Under the pieces are notes generated by a model. That model was not told the origin of the DNA, did no database searches, and saw only the letters and a program-made list of their open reading frames with translations. A stretch of DNA of 64,000 bases from Planctomycetia bacterium. Its GTDB lineage: Bacteria > Planctomycetota > Planctomycetia > Pirellulales > UBA1268. Position numbers and translations under genes: made by a program. Of the stretch, positions 8,262 to 19,204 are shown piece after piece (position 1 is the stretch's first letter; every line of letters begins with the position of its first letter). The stretch is taken from contig BJHK01000004.1 of NCBI GenBank assembly GCA_014192425.1, positions 62,001-126,000 of the forward strand, given 5' to 3'.

Positions 8262-10612
8262 CAGCCGACCCTCTGCATCGGCACGGGTGGGGGCACCGGC
8301 GGCGGCCCGACGGGGGGCCCGCCGGGGGGCACGGCCGGGGGGACGGCGGGCGGCAGCGGCGCGGTCGGACCGGGGGCCGGGCCGGCGAACGAGTCCGCGA
8401 TCGCCGCGACCGTTCCCTGCCCCTCCGCTGCCCGCGGCGCGTAGAACCGGTTGGCGACCATCCAGTCGGCTGCCATCGCCAGGGCGGCAAGGAGGATGAT
8501 CCAGCCGGAGAGCTCGGCACCGACCCGTTCGAGGTTCACGTCGCGCACGAGGTCGGCCTCGCTGCGGGCCAGCCGATGTCCCGGACCGAGCAGGGGCGCG
8601 AGTCGTTCGTCGTCGAGCCGTTTGAAATCGGTGCTGGCCGCCGCCAGGTTGGCGCTGAAGCCCCGGCTCACGCCGCCCACCTCGCCGCCGACGCGGACTG
8701 CATAGTTGCCCGGCACCTGCGTCGCCGTGACGGTCACCGTGCCGCGGCGCTGGTCCACGGCGGCGGGAAACTCGTCACCGGTGGGCGTGCGCACGAAGGC
8801 CGTGTTCGCGTCGCGCCGGTCGAGGTGCAGCACGGCCGGAGTGCCGGCCGTGACGTTGCGGTCGTCGGACGTGTCGATCGCCCGCAGGACCGTCTCGTTG
8901 GCGAGGATCAGAAACGGCCACGGGGCCTCGTCGAGGCCGCCGGTCAGCATGTTCCAGGCATCGGGATCGGCGGCGGCCTGCGACACGGGGGTGGTGACGA
9001 CGATCACGGTGCCCTGTCCGACCCGGCGCTCGAGCAGCGCCGGCAGCCCGTTGCGATAGGCCGCCACCACCGTGGCCGTGTCCGCCTGATCGGCGGCCGG
9101 GCCGGCCGGCGGTTCGTCCGCCGCGAACTCCCAGTGCTTCCAGACCGGAAAGTCCTGCCACGGGACAGCATCGCCGACTCGCCGGAAGACGGCGAGCAAG
9201 GGGTGATCGAGTGCCACCGGGGCGAGGTAGTTGAAGTCCGGATCGGCGCCGCCGCGGCCCGCCGACCGCCAGACGCGGACGATCCGCCCGCCGAGCACCC
9301 GGCGCGAGGCGTCGGAGTTGAACCGACCCGGATCGCCGGCCCGGGGCCCGAGCCAGACGACCAGCCCGCGGCCCGCCGCAATCCACTGCTCGAGCTTCTC
9401 CCACGTCCGCGGCGCGAGCGGCGGCGGATCGACGAGCACCATGCCGCGGGCCTCGTCCCAGCCGCCCGCATCGAGCGTCGCCACGTCGACGATTCCGGCG
9501 TCGAACCGGGCCCGCCCCGTCTTGCGCATCGCCGCCGGCGCGATCGCCTCGGCCACGAAGAACCCGGTCCGCGCCGCCGGGGCCGGCGCCGCGACGACGA
9601 TCCGGGCCGGCGCTCCCACCTCGACGGTGAACGACCGGATGTTGTCCGCCTCCAGTTCGTCGCTCCCTTCGAGGACGACGCGTCCCTGGCGCAGCCCCGG
9701 CTCGAGGCCGGCGATCTCGAACTCGATCCGCTGTGATTCGTTCCCGCGCCACGTCACCGGCTTGACCGCCCGGCGGGCGTAGCGGCCGTCCGCTCCGAGC
9801 ACCTCCACCGCCACCGGCCGCACCGCCTCCGGGCCGGTCCGCTCCAGGTCGGCCGCGACCGTGAGCGAGGTGCCGGCTGCGATCCGCTCGTTCGACAGGT
9901 CCACGGCACCGATCGCGAAGTTCCGCGGCTGCGGCACGGAGACGTCGATGAACAGCACGCTCGTGCCGGGATGCGACTTCGCCACGTCGACGGGGGGGGC
10001 GTTGTCCCAGGCGCCGTGCGAGCAGTCGGTGAACACGTACAACTCCTTGCGGGCCAGCGGCGACGTCTCCAGCAGTCGCAGTCCCTCGTCGATCGCCCCG
10101 CGGAGCGTGATCGCCGGGGTGCCGACCGCGAGCCGGTCGATCCGGGCGGCCACGGCGGCAAGCAGCGGCGCGAAGGCGGCCGCGCCGCCGCCGGTGTCGA
10201 GTGTCGCCACCTTGCTCGACGGCGGCAGTTTGGCGAGGAGCACCCGCGCCAGGTCCGCCGCCCGCTCCAGCCCCGTCCGGTTCGCCTCGCGGAGCGCCAG
10301 CCGCGGCGCCGTGTCGAAGACGAACACCGCCGCCACCGGCCCTTCCCGGTCACCGAGCCAGCCGGCGCCGCGCAGCACGGGGCGGGCCAGCGCCAGCGCG
10401 ACCAGCGCGATGGCCGCCATGCGCACCAGCAGCAGCAGCAGGTGCTGGAGCCGGAGCCGACGCCGGTTCGCCTGGATCCGCGCCTGGAGGAACCGCAGCG
10501 CCGGAAAGTCGTGCTTCACGGGCTTGCGCCGCATGAGCAGGTGGAGCACGATCGGCACGGCGACGAGCGCCGCACCGCCGAGCAAAAGCGGCGTGAGAAA
10601 CGACAGGCCCAT
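8261..10612 (-). CDS. BatA-domain membrane protein with degenerate VWA domain
   Basis: A 783-residue protein opening with the double-TM BatA N-terminal domain (FLTPLLLGGAALVAVPIVLHLL, then MAAIALVALALARPVL). A VWA-like domain follows, but its metal site reads VFDTAPRLAL instead of DxSxS, so metal binding is probably lost. A GATase-like segment (GRGLVVWLGPRAGDPG) and a late TM helix (WIILLAALAMAADWMV) come next. The tail is Pro/Gly-rich (PPVGPPPVPPPVP). It sits between the DUF58 gene and the second VWA gene and overlaps the latter by one base. Family assignment is firm for the N-terminal domain; function is inferred from the cluster. Confidence 0.78.
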   Translation of the reverse strand: MGLSFLTPLLLGGAALVAVPIVLHLLMRRKPVKHDFPALRFLQARIQANRRRLRLQHLLLLLVRMAAIALVALALARPVLRGAGWLGDREGPVAAVFVFDTAPRLALREANRTGLERAADLARVLLAKLPPSSKVATLDTGGGAAAFAPLLAAVAARIDRLAVGTPAITLRGAIDEGLRLLETSPLARKELYVFTDCSHGAWDNAPPVDVAKSHPGTSVLFIDVSVPQPRNFAIGAVDLSNERIAAGTSLTVAADLERTGPEAVRPVAVEVLGADGRYARRAVKPVTWRGNESQRIEFEIAGLEPGLRQGRVVLEGSDELEADNIRSFTVEVGAPARIVVAAPAPAARTGFFVAEAIAPAAMRKTGRARFDAGIVDVATLDAGGWDEARGMVLVDPPPLAPRTWEKLEQWIAAGRGLVVWLGPRAGDPGRFNSDASRRVLGGRIVRVWRSAGRGGADPDFNYLAPVALDHPLLAVFRRVGDAVPWQDFPVWKHWEFAADEPPAGPAADQADTATVVAAYRNGLPALLERRVGQGTVIVVTTPVSQAAADPDAWNMLTGGLDEAPWPFLILANETVLRAIDTSDDRNVTAGTPAVLHLDRRDANTAFVRTPTGDEFPAAVDQRRGTVTVTATQVPGNYAVRVGGEVGGVSRGFSANLAAASTDFKRLDDERLAPLLGPGHRLARSEADLVRDVNLERVGAELSGWIILLAALAMAADWMVANRFYAPRAAEGQGTVAAIADSFAGPAPGPTAPLPPAVPPAVPPGGPPVGPPPVPPPVPMQRVG

Positions 10613-10700
10613 GATTCGATTGTACCGGCGGCCGCTCCGATCCGGACCGCGGCCGGCGGCCGTTCGGCCCGACCGTGCCCGCGGCGCCCCGGCGCCGCCG

Positions 10701-11600
10701 TCAGAACCGGTTGCGTCGGCTGACGAGGTAGCCCATCAGGGCCTTGTCAAACTGCATGCTCGTGTCGAGGGGCACGTAGTCGATGCCGGCCTGGAAGCAG
10801 GAGCGGCGGTAGTCCTCGCGAAACGCCTCCACGGCGGCCACGTACTCCTTCCGGGCCGCGTCGGCGTCGATCACCAGCCGGTCTCCCGCCTCCGGCTCGG
10901 TGAGCTCCACCATGCCGTCGAAGGGAAACGTCACCTCCGCCTCGTCGAGGACGTGGAACAGGATCACGTCGTGGCCGCGGTGCCGGAGCCGGAGCAGGGC
11001 TTCGCGGACGGGGGCCGGGTCGCCGAGCAGGTCGCTGAACACCATCACCAGCGACCGGTGCCGGAGCATCGCCGCCACCTGGACGAGGCTCCGGGCGATG
11101 TCGGTGCGGCCCGACGGCCTGATCTTCGCCAGCACGGAGAGCACCTGGGCGATCTGCGACCGGCGCGACCGGGCCGGCAGCGAGGCGTGGAGCTTCTCGT
11201 CGAAGACCAGCAGGCCGCAGGGGTCCTGCTGGTGGACCATCAGCCAGCACAGCGCGGCGGCCAGCGAGATCGAGTAGTCGAGCTTCGTGAGCTGCTGGCT
11301 GTAGGTATAGGCCATCGAGGCGCTCGTGTCGACGACGAGGTAGCCGGTGATGTTGGTCTCGGCCTCGAACTTCTTGACGTAGTGCTTGTCGGTCTTGGCG
11401 TAGACGAGCCAATCGATGTCCTTGGGATCGTCGCCGGGGGCGTACTTGCGATGCTCGCTGAACTCGACCGAGAAGCCCTGGTAGGGACTGGCGTGCAGCC
11501 CCTGGAGGAATCCCTTGACGATGAACTGGGCGCGGAGGTCGAGGCGGCTGATCTGCCGCACCACTTCCGGCTTCAGGTATTCCTCGACGGCGCGCGGCAT
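10701..11600 (-). CDS. DUF58 domain-containing protein
   Basis: A 299-residue protein of the DUF58 family, a VWA-like fold that accompanies MoxR ATPases. The conserved core is EFSEHRKYAPGDDPKDIDWLVYAKTDK, followed by the MIDAS-like LVVDTSASMAYT. No TM segment is present, so it is probably cytosolic and may be the client or adaptor of the neighbouring MoxR ATPase. It starts 22 bp after the moxR stop on the same strand, so it is co-transcribed. The protein's role is not established for the family. Confidence 0.9.
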   Translation of the reverse strand: MPRAVEEYLKPEVVRQISRLDLRAQFIVKGFLQGLHASPYQGFSVEFSEHRKYAPGDDPKDIDWLVYAKTDKHYVKKFEAETNITGYLVVDTSASMAYTYSQQLTKLDYSISLAAALCWLMVHQQDPCGLLVFDEKLHASLPARSRRSQIAQVLSVLAKIRPSGRTDIARSLVQVAAMLRHRSLVMVFSDLLGDPAPVREALLRLRHRGHDVILFHVLDEAEVTFPFDGMVELTEPEAGDRLVIDADAARKEYVAAVEAFREDYRRSCFQAGIDYVPLDTSMQFDKALMGYLVSRRNRF

Positions 11601-11622
11601 GGCACGACCTCCCCGACGGCCG

Positions 11623-12648
<1,026 letters not shown>

Positions 12649-12855
12649 GCCTGCCTGCTTTCCTGACCGAACGGATTTTTTGACCGAGCGGACTGGGTGA
12701 TGCGTCGGACCCGAACCCCCAGTATCGCGCTCCGCTGCCCTTCCGGCAATCGGTGGCCGGACTGTTCGCCGGTTTTCCGCACAGGCCAACCGACAGCCCG
12801 ATGGTAGACTTGGAATAACCGGCTCCGCTTCTCGAGTCCGCATCCGGAGGACACC

Positions 12856-15240
12856 ATGCGATCGCCGTTGCACACCGGGTTCCGGCCGCTCGTTGCCCTG
12901 CTCGGAATCCTGCTCATCCCGACACCCGGCCTGCGGGCCGAGGACCCGGCGGCCCAGCGAATTCGCCCCGAGCAGATCCAGCGCTCGATCGACAAGGCCC
13001 GTGACTGGCTCCTCAAGCAGCAGCAGCCGGACGGCTCCTGGCCGACGGTGCGCATGCCCTTGCCCGTCGGCTCCAGCGCGCTGACGATGCTCGCCCTGGC
13101 CAACGCCGGCATCGACGCCGACAACCTCAACATGCAGCGCGCCCTGAAGTGGCTGCGCATGCAGGAGCCGAAGGACACCTATTCCGTGTCGCTGCAGACG
13201 ATGGCACTGGCGATGCTCGCGCCCGACGCGGACCGGAAGATCATCCAGCGGAACGTCGAGTGGCTGGAACGGATGCAGATCCGCGGCGGCCCGAACGAGG
13301 GAGCCTGGAACTACGGCGACCGGCAGGGAGCAGGCGACCCGTCCAACTCCCAGTTCGCCCTCCTCGCCCTGCACGAGGCGGCGCGGGTCGGCGTCCGCGT
13401 CCGCGACGACACCTGGAAGCAGGCCCAGCAGTACTGGGTCGACATCGCCAACGCCGACGGATCGTGGGGCTACGGGGCGCGGACGCCCGGCACCGGCAGC
13501 ATGACCTGCGCCGGCATCAGCAGCCTGTGGATCACCACCGAGCACATCGGTCTGCCGGACGCCCGGGCCCAGCAGGAGTCGGTCTCCTGCTGCGGCGGCG
13601 GCACGAACCCGAAGCTCATCGAAAGCGGCCTCGCCTGGCTGGGAAAGCGGTTCACCGTCCGGCAGAACCCGGGTGTCGGCAGCGCCGGCTGGCTCTTCTA
13701 CTACGTCTACGGCCTGGAGCGTGTCGGCCGGTTCACGGCCCGGCGATTCATCGGCGAGCATGACTGGTATCTGGAGGGTGCGGGGATGCTCGTCCAGATC
13801 CAGGACGATCTCACCGGCCGGTTCGTCTCCCAGGTCAACGAGGAGCCGATCGTCGCCACGAACTTCGCGCTCCTGTTCCTCGCCAAGGGGCGGCGACCGG
13901 TGATCGTCGGCAAGAGCCGCCACGACCCGGTCGCCGACTGGAACCGGCACGGCCACGACATCGCCCACCTCGTGGAGCACGTCGAGGGACGGTGGAAGAA
14001 GGACTATCCCGCTGGCCTTTCCTGGCACGTCGTCGACACGCCCTCGGCCACGGTGGCCGACCTGCTCCAGGCGCCGGTCTTCTGGCTCTCGGGCAAAACC
14101 CTCTTCGACCTCGGGCCCGACGCCGGCAAGCGGCTCCGGCAGTACATCGACGAGGGGGGCTTCGTGTTCGCCGAGGCCTGCTGCCCCAAGAGCGGCGAGT
14201 TCGACCGCCGCTTCCGCCAGCTCGTCGCCGAGATCTTTCCCGAGCCCGAGTACCGGCTGCGGCTCCTGCCCGCCGAGCATCCCGCCTGGCATGCCGAGGA
14301 GATCGTGCCGCCGGAGCTCCACCGGCCGCTCCTCGGCGTCGACTACGGCTGCCGCACGAGCCTGATCTACGCGCCGCCGACCGACCTCGAAGCCGGCGGC
14401 CAGCCGATGCCGAGCCTGTCCTGCCTGTGGGAACTCGGCGGATACTCCCGCAAGTCGCTCCCGGCACCGGTGCAACGCGAGGTCGAGGCCGCGCTTGCCA
14501 TCGGCACCAACGTCCTCGCCTACGCCACCAACCGCGAGCTGAAGCGGAAGGACGAGCTCCTCGCCGTCGCCCCGCGCGAGGCGGCCGCGCCGGCCCGCGG
14601 TGGCCGCGGCCAGCTGGCCCTCGTCAAGCTCAAGCACTCGGGGATGTGCGATGCCGCCCCGGCGGCGTTGGCCAACATCCTCCGCGCCGCCGCCCGCGAG
14701 CTCGGCACCCCGGTGAGCGAGACGCCCGGCCAGATCGATCCTCTCGACGCCGCCCTCTTCGACCACCACTTCGTGTTCATGCACGGCCGCCAGGGTTTCT
14801 CCTTCGACCAGCCCCGGCGCGAGCGGATCGCCCGGTTCATCGACCGTGGCGGCACGCTCCTCGCCGACAGCGTCTGCGCCTCGGCCGGCTTCAGCCAGGC
14901 GTTTCGCGCCGAGATCGCCGCCATCCTCCCCGACCACAAGCTCGAGGAGATTCCCGCCGCCGACCCGATCTTCACGGCCCGCGACTACGGCGGCTACGAC
15001 ATCCGCGAAGTCACGCTCCGCGAGCCGGCCGGCGGCGACGGCCCGCTCGGCGTCCGGCGCCGGAAGATCACGCCCCGGCTGGAGGGGGTCAGGATCAAGG
15101 ACCGCTGGGCCGTGATCTTCTCCCCGTTCGACATCTCCTGCGCCCTCGAGAAGCAGAACTCGATGGAGTGCACCGGCTACAGCCGCGAGGACGCCGAGAA
15201 GATCGCCCTCAACGTGCTGCTGTATTCGATCAACCGCTGA
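12856..15240 (+). CDS. Exported DUF4159 protein with N-terminal cyclase-like repeat domain
   Basis: A 794-residue exported protein. The signal peptide is MRSPLHTGFRPLVALLGILLIPTPGLRA, cut before ED. Residues about 35-340 show alpha/alpha repeats of the terpene cyclase/prenyltransferase type (KQQQPDGSWPTV, WNYGDRQGAGDPSNSQFALLAL, NADGSWGYG). After this come two DUF4159-like segments (FDLGPDAGKRLRQYIDEGGFVFAEACC, then a second copy with FIDRGGTLLADSVCASAGF). ATG 12856 has a GGAGGA RBS. It is transcribed divergently from moxR, and in planctomycetes DUF4159 proteins accompany this cluster, so it probably belongs to the same envelope module. No enzymatic function can be claimed. Confidence 0.82.
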   Translation: MRSPLHTGFRPLVALLGILLIPTPGLRAEDPAAQRIRPEQIQRSIDKARDWLLKQQQPDGSWPTVRMPLPVGSSALTMLALANAGIDADNLNMQRALKWLRMQEPKDTYSVSLQTMALAMLAPDADRKIIQRNVEWLERMQIRGGPNEGAWNYGDRQGAGDPSNSQFALLALHEAARVGVRVRDDTWKQAQQYWVDIANADGSWGYGARTPGTGSMTCAGISSLWITTEHIGLPDARAQQESVSCCGGGTNPKLIESGLAWLGKRFTVRQNPGVGSAGWLFYYVYGLERVGRFTARRFIGEHDWYLEGAGMLVQIQDDLTGRFVSQVNEEPIVATNFALLFLAKGRRPVIVGKSRHDPVADWNRHGHDIAHLVEHVEGRWKKDYPAGLSWHVVDTPSATVADLLQAPVFWLSGKTLFDLGPDAGKRLRQYIDEGGFVFAEACCPKSGEFDRRFRQLVAEIFPEPEYRLRLLPAEHPAWHAEEIVPPELHRPLLGVDYGCRTSLIYAPPTDLEAGGQPMPSLSCLWELGGYSRKSLPAPVQREVEAALAIGTNVLAYATNRELKRKDELLAVAPREAAAPARGGRGQLALVKLKHSGMCDAAPAALANILRAAARELGTPVSETPGQIDPLDAALFDHHFVFMHGRQGFSFDQPRRERIARFIDRGGTLLADSVCASAGFSQAFRAEIAAILPDHKLEEIPAADPIFTARDYGGYDIREVTLREPAGGDGPLGVRRRKITPRLEGVRIKDRWAVIFSPFDISCALEKQNSMECTGYSREDAEKIALNVLLYSINR

Positions 15241-15254
15241 GCCGCTGGCCGCCG

Positions 15255-15956
15255 TCAGCCCTCGTCGTTGCCCGAACCGCCGGAGGTGAGGAAGCTCGCG
15301 TAATACAGGAGCGTGAGCACGCTCTGCAGGGTCGCCGCCACGTAGGTCCAGGCGGCCGCGTTGAGGACACTGTTGACGGCCGGCATGTCGGCCTGCGGAA
15401 CGATTCCCAGCGTCACGAGCTGGGCCTTGGCCCGGTTGCTGGCGTCGAGCTCGACCGGCAGGTTGACGAGCTGGAAGAACACCGTCGCCCCGAACAGCGC
15501 GATGCCCAGCCAGGCCAGCGGCTTGAGGGCCACGCCGAGGCCGATCATGAACACGAGCAGCCCGAAGCCGCTGCCGATGTTGGCCACGCCCACGGCGGCG
15601 TTGCGGATCGCCATCAGCGAATAGCCCTGGGCGTCCTGGAGGGCGTGCCCGGCCTCGTGGGCGGCGATGCCCACGGCGGCCAGCGACCGCTCGCCATAAA
15701 CCTGCTCGGAGAGCCGCAGCACCTTGGCCTGCGGGTCGTAGTGGTCGCTGAGCTGGCCGGCTGTCGGCTCGATGTCGACGTCGGTGGCACCGGCCGAGTC
15801 GAGGATGTGCCGGGCGGCGGCAGCGCCGGACAGCGGCGCCGGCTCCCGGGCGGCGGCGGCGAACGACGCGTGGACCTTCCACTGGGCCCACATCGCCAGG
15901 AGCAGCGCCGGGGCGATGGCGAGGAAGTAGTTCGGGTCGAAGTAGAAAAAAGGCAT
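15255..15956 (-). CDS. Membrane zinc metallopeptidase (Zn_peptidase_2/YugP family)
   Basis: A 233-residue membrane protease of the PF04298 type. The zinc motif HEAGH lies in VGIAAHEAGHALQDAQGY. Hydrophobic segments include FLAIAPALLLAMWAQW at the N-terminus, GFGLLVFMIGLGVAL and ALFGATVFFQLVNL. The ATG at 15956 is chosen over one 14 codons upstream because GGAGA sits about 8-9 nt before it and MPFFYFDPNYF is the usual family start. It converges on the DUF4159 gene with a 14-bp gap. The substrate is unknown. Confidence 0.88.
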   Translation of the reverse strand: MPFFYFDPNYFLAIAPALLLAMWAQWKVHASFAAAAREPAPLSGAAAARHILDSAGATDVDIEPTAGQLSDHYDPQAKVLRLSEQVYGERSLAAVGIAAHEAGHALQDAQGYSLMAIRNAAVGVANIGSGFGLLVFMIGLGVALKPLAWLGIALFGATVFFQLVNLPVELDASNRAKAQLVTLGIVPQADMPAVNSVLNAAAWTYVAATLQSVLTLLYYASFLTSGGSGNDEG

Positions 15957-16016
15957 GCACGCATTCTCCACGGCGGGCGGCCGGAACGGCTCATCCAACG
16001 AGGGTATTCTACCCGG

Positions 16017-17168
16017 ATGCCCGTTCCCGACCCTGACGCACCGTCTCGTTTCTACGCAGCCCGCCGGCGCCTGGTTCTGCCAGCGGCATGCAGCCTATTG
16101 GCCCTGACCGCGGGCGGCTGCGGCCGGGCTCCCGTGGCCGACGTGCCGGCGGCACCGACTGCGGCCACGGCGGCCACGATCTGCGGCCGGATCGACGCGG
16201 CGCTGGCCCACGCCCGTGACGGCCGGCGGCTCAATGCCGCCGTCCACGGCGCCTGGCAGGTGGTGCACGGCGTGCTCGCCTTCGGTCCGGAGTTTCCGCT
16301 CGAGCACGACGGAAAAGTCGCGCCGGCCCTCGACCATCTTCTCGGCGGGGGGCCGATCAGCGGCTGGAAGCTGCGGCCGGGCCGCCCCGGCGTCGTGGCC
16401 CTCGTCGAGGAGGGGAGCACGATGGGACAGGGTCATCCCGACCAGTGGCTCGGCTACCTGTCGCAGTGCGGCGTGGCCGGCGGTCCGCAGGGCCGCGGCG
16501 GCATCCCGCTCGACACCCGGCTCGTGGTCGCCGGCCGCGACCGGACCGTCGCCGACCTGCTCGCGCAGGCCAAGCACGACATCCGGCCGGGCCAGGAAGC
16601 GACCTGGACGCTGATGGCGCTGGCGACCTACCTGCCGACGACCGCCACGTGGACAGCCGGCGACGGCACGCCCTGGTCCGTCGAGCGGGTCGTGGGGATG
16701 GAGGCGGAGGCCGACATCTTCGGGGCGGCCTGCGGCGGGGCCCACCGCCTCTATGCCCTGGCCGTCGCCCGTGCCGCGCGCCGTGCCGAGGGAGCGGTTC
16801 CCGCCGCCGACTCGACCGCCGCCGGCGACTCCGGCTGGTCGGCCGCCGACACGGTGCTGGAGGACTGCATCGACAGGGCGCGCAGGTTCCAGCAGGCCGA
16901 CGGCTGCTTCTCGATCCATTCCTTCGATCGGCCGGGAACCTCGCCGGACGTTGGTGCCCGGCTATCGGCGACGGGCCACGTGTTCGAGGTGCTCGCGCTG
17001 GCGCTCGACGACGAGCGGCTCCGCGAGCCGTGGGTGACGCGGGCCGCCGACCGGCTCACGACGCTCCTCGAGCGGACGGCCGACGTGGCCGTCGAGTGCG
17101 GCGGCCTGTATCACGCCTGCCACGGCCTGGCGATCTACCGGCGGCGCGTCTGCGGCCCGGCGCCGTGA
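16017..17168 (+). CDS. Predicted lipoprotein, uncharacterised
   Basis: A 383-residue predicted lipoprotein. A positively charged start (AARRRLVL) is followed by a hydrophobic segment and the lipobox-like LTAGGC. The rest is probably an extracytoplasmic alpha-rich domain with conserved-looking stretches HPDQWLGYLSQCG, TWTAGDGTPWSVERVVG and CGGAHRLYALAVA. Similar proteins occur in planctomycete genomes under unreliable names; I do not assign a function. It converges with hisS, leaving a 22-bp gap. The start codon at 16017 lies 60 bp from the divergent peptidase start. Confidence 0.75.
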   Translation: MPVPDPDAPSRFYAARRRLVLPAACSLLALTAGGCGRAPVADVPAAPTAATAATICGRIDAALAHARDGRRLNAAVHGAWQVVHGVLAFGPEFPLEHDGKVAPALDHLLGGGPISGWKLRPGRPGVVALVEEGSTMGQGHPDQWLGYLSQCGVAGGPQGRGGIPLDTRLVVAGRDRTVADLLAQAKHDIRPGQEATWTLMALATYLPTTATWTAGDGTPWSVERVVGMEAEADIFGAACGGAHRLYALAVARAARRAEGAVPAADSTAAGDSGWSAADTVLEDCIDRARRFQQADGCFSIHSFDRPGTSPDVGARLSATGHVFEVLALALDDERLREPWVTRAADRLTTLLERTADVAVECGGLYHACHGLAIYRRRVCGPAP

Positions 17169-17190
17169 AGTCGCCGTCAGGCCGGCCGCC

Positions 17191-18528
17191 TCAACGGCGG
17201 CCGAGTCCACGCAGCGTCGCGAGCACCATCTCCACGATCACGGCGTGGTCGCCCTGCCAGTCGATGGTCAGGCTCTCCTCGCTGGCCAGCTTTTTGAGCT
17301 GGGCTGTGCCCTTGGTGAACTCGTCTTCGCCCATGATCAGCGCCAGCGGGAAGCCGCGCTGCGCGGCGAGCTTGAGCTGCTGCCCCAGCCGCTTCGGCTC
17401 CGGAAAGAATTCCACCGCCACCCCCTGCCCGCGCAGGGCGGCGGCGATCCGCAGGTAGTCGTGCAGGTGCTGCGCCGAAAAGTGAACGAGGAACAGTTCG
17501 GCAGGCGTCTCGGCCGTGGTCAGCCGGCCGAGCTCCTCGAGCCCGGCGAGCAGCCGATCGATGCCGAGCGACGCCCCCACTCCGGGCAGCGGCTGCTTCG
17601 TATACAGCCCGGCGAGGTTGTCGTAGCGGCCGCCGGAGCAGATGCTTCCCAGCCCGGGCAGGTCGTCGAGAAAGCTCTCCAGCACGATGCCGGTGTAGTA
17701 GTCGAGGCCGCGGGCGATCGAGGGGTCGATGACGACGCGGCCGTCCGCCACGCCGGCCGCCCGCGTGCCGTCGACGATGCCGCGGAGCGCGGCCACGCCG
17801 GCCCGACCGGCGGCGTCCTCCGCCACGAGCGATTCCAGCCGGGCGAGCACGTCGGCCGATGGACCGGCGAGTGCCGCCATCTCGAGGAGACTCCGCGCGG
17901 CGGCTGCCGGGACACCCTGCCCCTCGAGTTCGGCCGCCACGGCCGCGGGCATCGCCTTGCCGAGCTTGTCGAGGCTGCGAAGCACGCCCGCGGACCGGTC
18001 GGCGAGGCCGAGCGTCCCGAGCACGCCCCCGAGCACGCGCCGGTCGTTGATCCGGATCGTGAACGGCGTCGCTCCGACGGCGGCCAGCAGGTCGTGGACC
18101 ACGAGCACCATCTCCAGGTCGGCCACCGGGCTCGTCGTGCCGATCGTGTCGAAGTCGCACTGCATGAACTCGCGGTACCGGCCGCGCTGCGTGTTCTCGC
18201 CGCGCCACACGCTGGCCATGTGGTAGCGCTTGAAGGGGAGCCCCAGCTGGTGGACGTGCTGGGCCGCGAACCTGGCGAAGGGCACGGTGAGGTCGAACCG
18301 CATCCCCACCTCCCGGCCACCGTGGTCGGTGAACCGGTACATCTGCTTGTCGGTCTCCTCGCTCCCCTTGCCGGTGAGGATCTCCAGGTATTCGAGCGCC
18401 GGCGTGTCGATCGGCGCGAAGCCGTAGCCGCGGTAGACGCGCCGGACGACGTCGAGGACCTGCTCCCGGGCCAGCGCCTGCGCGGGCAGGTGGTCGCGGA
18501 AGCCCTTCAGCGTGCGCGGTTCGATCAT
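17191..18528 (-). CDS. hisS: Histidine--tRNA ligase
   Basis: Class II aminoacyl-tRNA synthetase that charges tRNA-His in the cytosol. At 445 residues it has the N-terminal MIEPRTLKGFRDHLP, motif 2 region KRYHMASVWRGENTQRGRYREFMQCDFD, the histidine-A loop ARGLDYYTGIVLE, motif 3 GVGASLGIDRLL, and a C-terminal anticodon-binding domain. ATG 18528 is the family start. It follows the YkgJ-type gene by 16 bp on the same strand, so the two are probably co-transcribed. Confidence 0.95.
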   Translation of the reverse strand: MIEPRTLKGFRDHLPAQALAREQVLDVVRRVYRGYGFAPIDTPALEYLEILTGKGSEETDKQMYRFTDHGGREVGMRFDLTVPFARFAAQHVHQLGLPFKRYHMASVWRGENTQRGRYREFMQCDFDTIGTTSPVADLEMVLVVHDLLAAVGATPFTIRINDRRVLGGVLGTLGLADRSAGVLRSLDKLGKAMPAAVAAELEGQGVPAAAARSLLEMAALAGPSADVLARLESLVAEDAAGRAGVAALRGIVDGTRAAGVADGRVVIDPSIARGLDYYTGIVLESFLDDLPGLGSICSGGRYDNLAGLYTKQPLPGVGASLGIDRLLAGLEELGRLTTAETPAELFLVHFSAQHLHDYLRIAAALRGQGVAVEFFPEPKRLGQQLKLAAQRGFPLALIMGEDEFTKGTAQLKKLASEESLTIDWQGDHAVIVEMVLATLRGLGRR

Positions 18529-18544
18529 GGACGCATGGCCTCGG

Positions 18545-19039
18545 TCAGAGGATCGGCAGCAGGGGGGGCTTGGCACTGCGGATCGAGCGGCCGCGGTTCT
18601 TCTTCCGCCGGCCGTCGCCCACGTGCTCGCCGCCGGGTCCGAGGACGGCGTCCATGTACTCCTCGACCTGCTCGGGCGTCTCGAAGTACTGGTCGTAGAC
18701 CCAGTCGTCCTCGTACTCGCACTCCTTCGTCGTGTACTCCCGGCAGATCTGCGGCCGGGTGTCGTAGATGCCGCAGCGCTGGTCGTCGCGGAGATGCTTG
18801 CAGACGGTGTGCACGCAGACGTACCAGTCCCCCTCCTCGGTGAACACGGTGGCCTGGTCGTGGAGCAGGAACCAGCGGATGTACTCGAACTCCTCGCGGG
18901 TCGTCGGCGCCTCCAGCGGAAGGGCGAAGTAGCGGCAGCACTTCGCCGTGCAGTGCTCGCAGAGCACCTGGTCGGCGGGCACGGTGTTCCGGCTCGGCTT
19001 GTGCGGCAGCACGGGGAGGGGCAGGTCGGCGGTCGGCAT
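18545..19039 (-). CDS. YkgJ-family cysteine-cluster protein
   Basis: A 164-residue cytosolic protein of the YkgJ/zinc- or iron-chelating CxxCxxCC family. Cys residues lie in VLCEHCTAKCCRYFALP, then CVHTVCKHL, RCGIY, and ICREYTTKEC. The biochemical role of the family is unsettled. An RBS-like GAGGAG lies about 5 nt before the ATG. It is upstream of hisS and divergent from recJ, with about 165 bp between the starts. Confidence 0.85.
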   Translation of the reverse strand: MPTADLPLPVLPHKPSRNTVPADQVLCEHCTAKCCRYFALPLEAPTTREEFEYIRWFLLHDQATVFTEEGDWYVCVHTVCKHLRDDQRCGIYDTRPQICREYTTKECEYEDDWVYDQYFETPEQVEEYMDAVLGPGGEHVGDGRRKKNRGRSIRSAKPPLLPIL

Positions 19040-19204
19040 CGGCGTCTCCTCTTCGCTTCATCGCCCGCATTCGCGCGGCGACGAGCGGGACAATATAGCG
19101 TTCCGCATCGCGTCCCGCGCGCTGCTTCGGGGGCCTGCCGCGACCGCTATACTGCCGGTCGCGTCTGCGGACCGGAGACGCATGTTGCGGAAGGGAATCA
19201 CACC

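Noticed and set aside
5844-8444. 866-codon plus-strand frame
   Set aside because: Antisense to the VWA/GATase gene, with composition typical of high-GC shadow frames.
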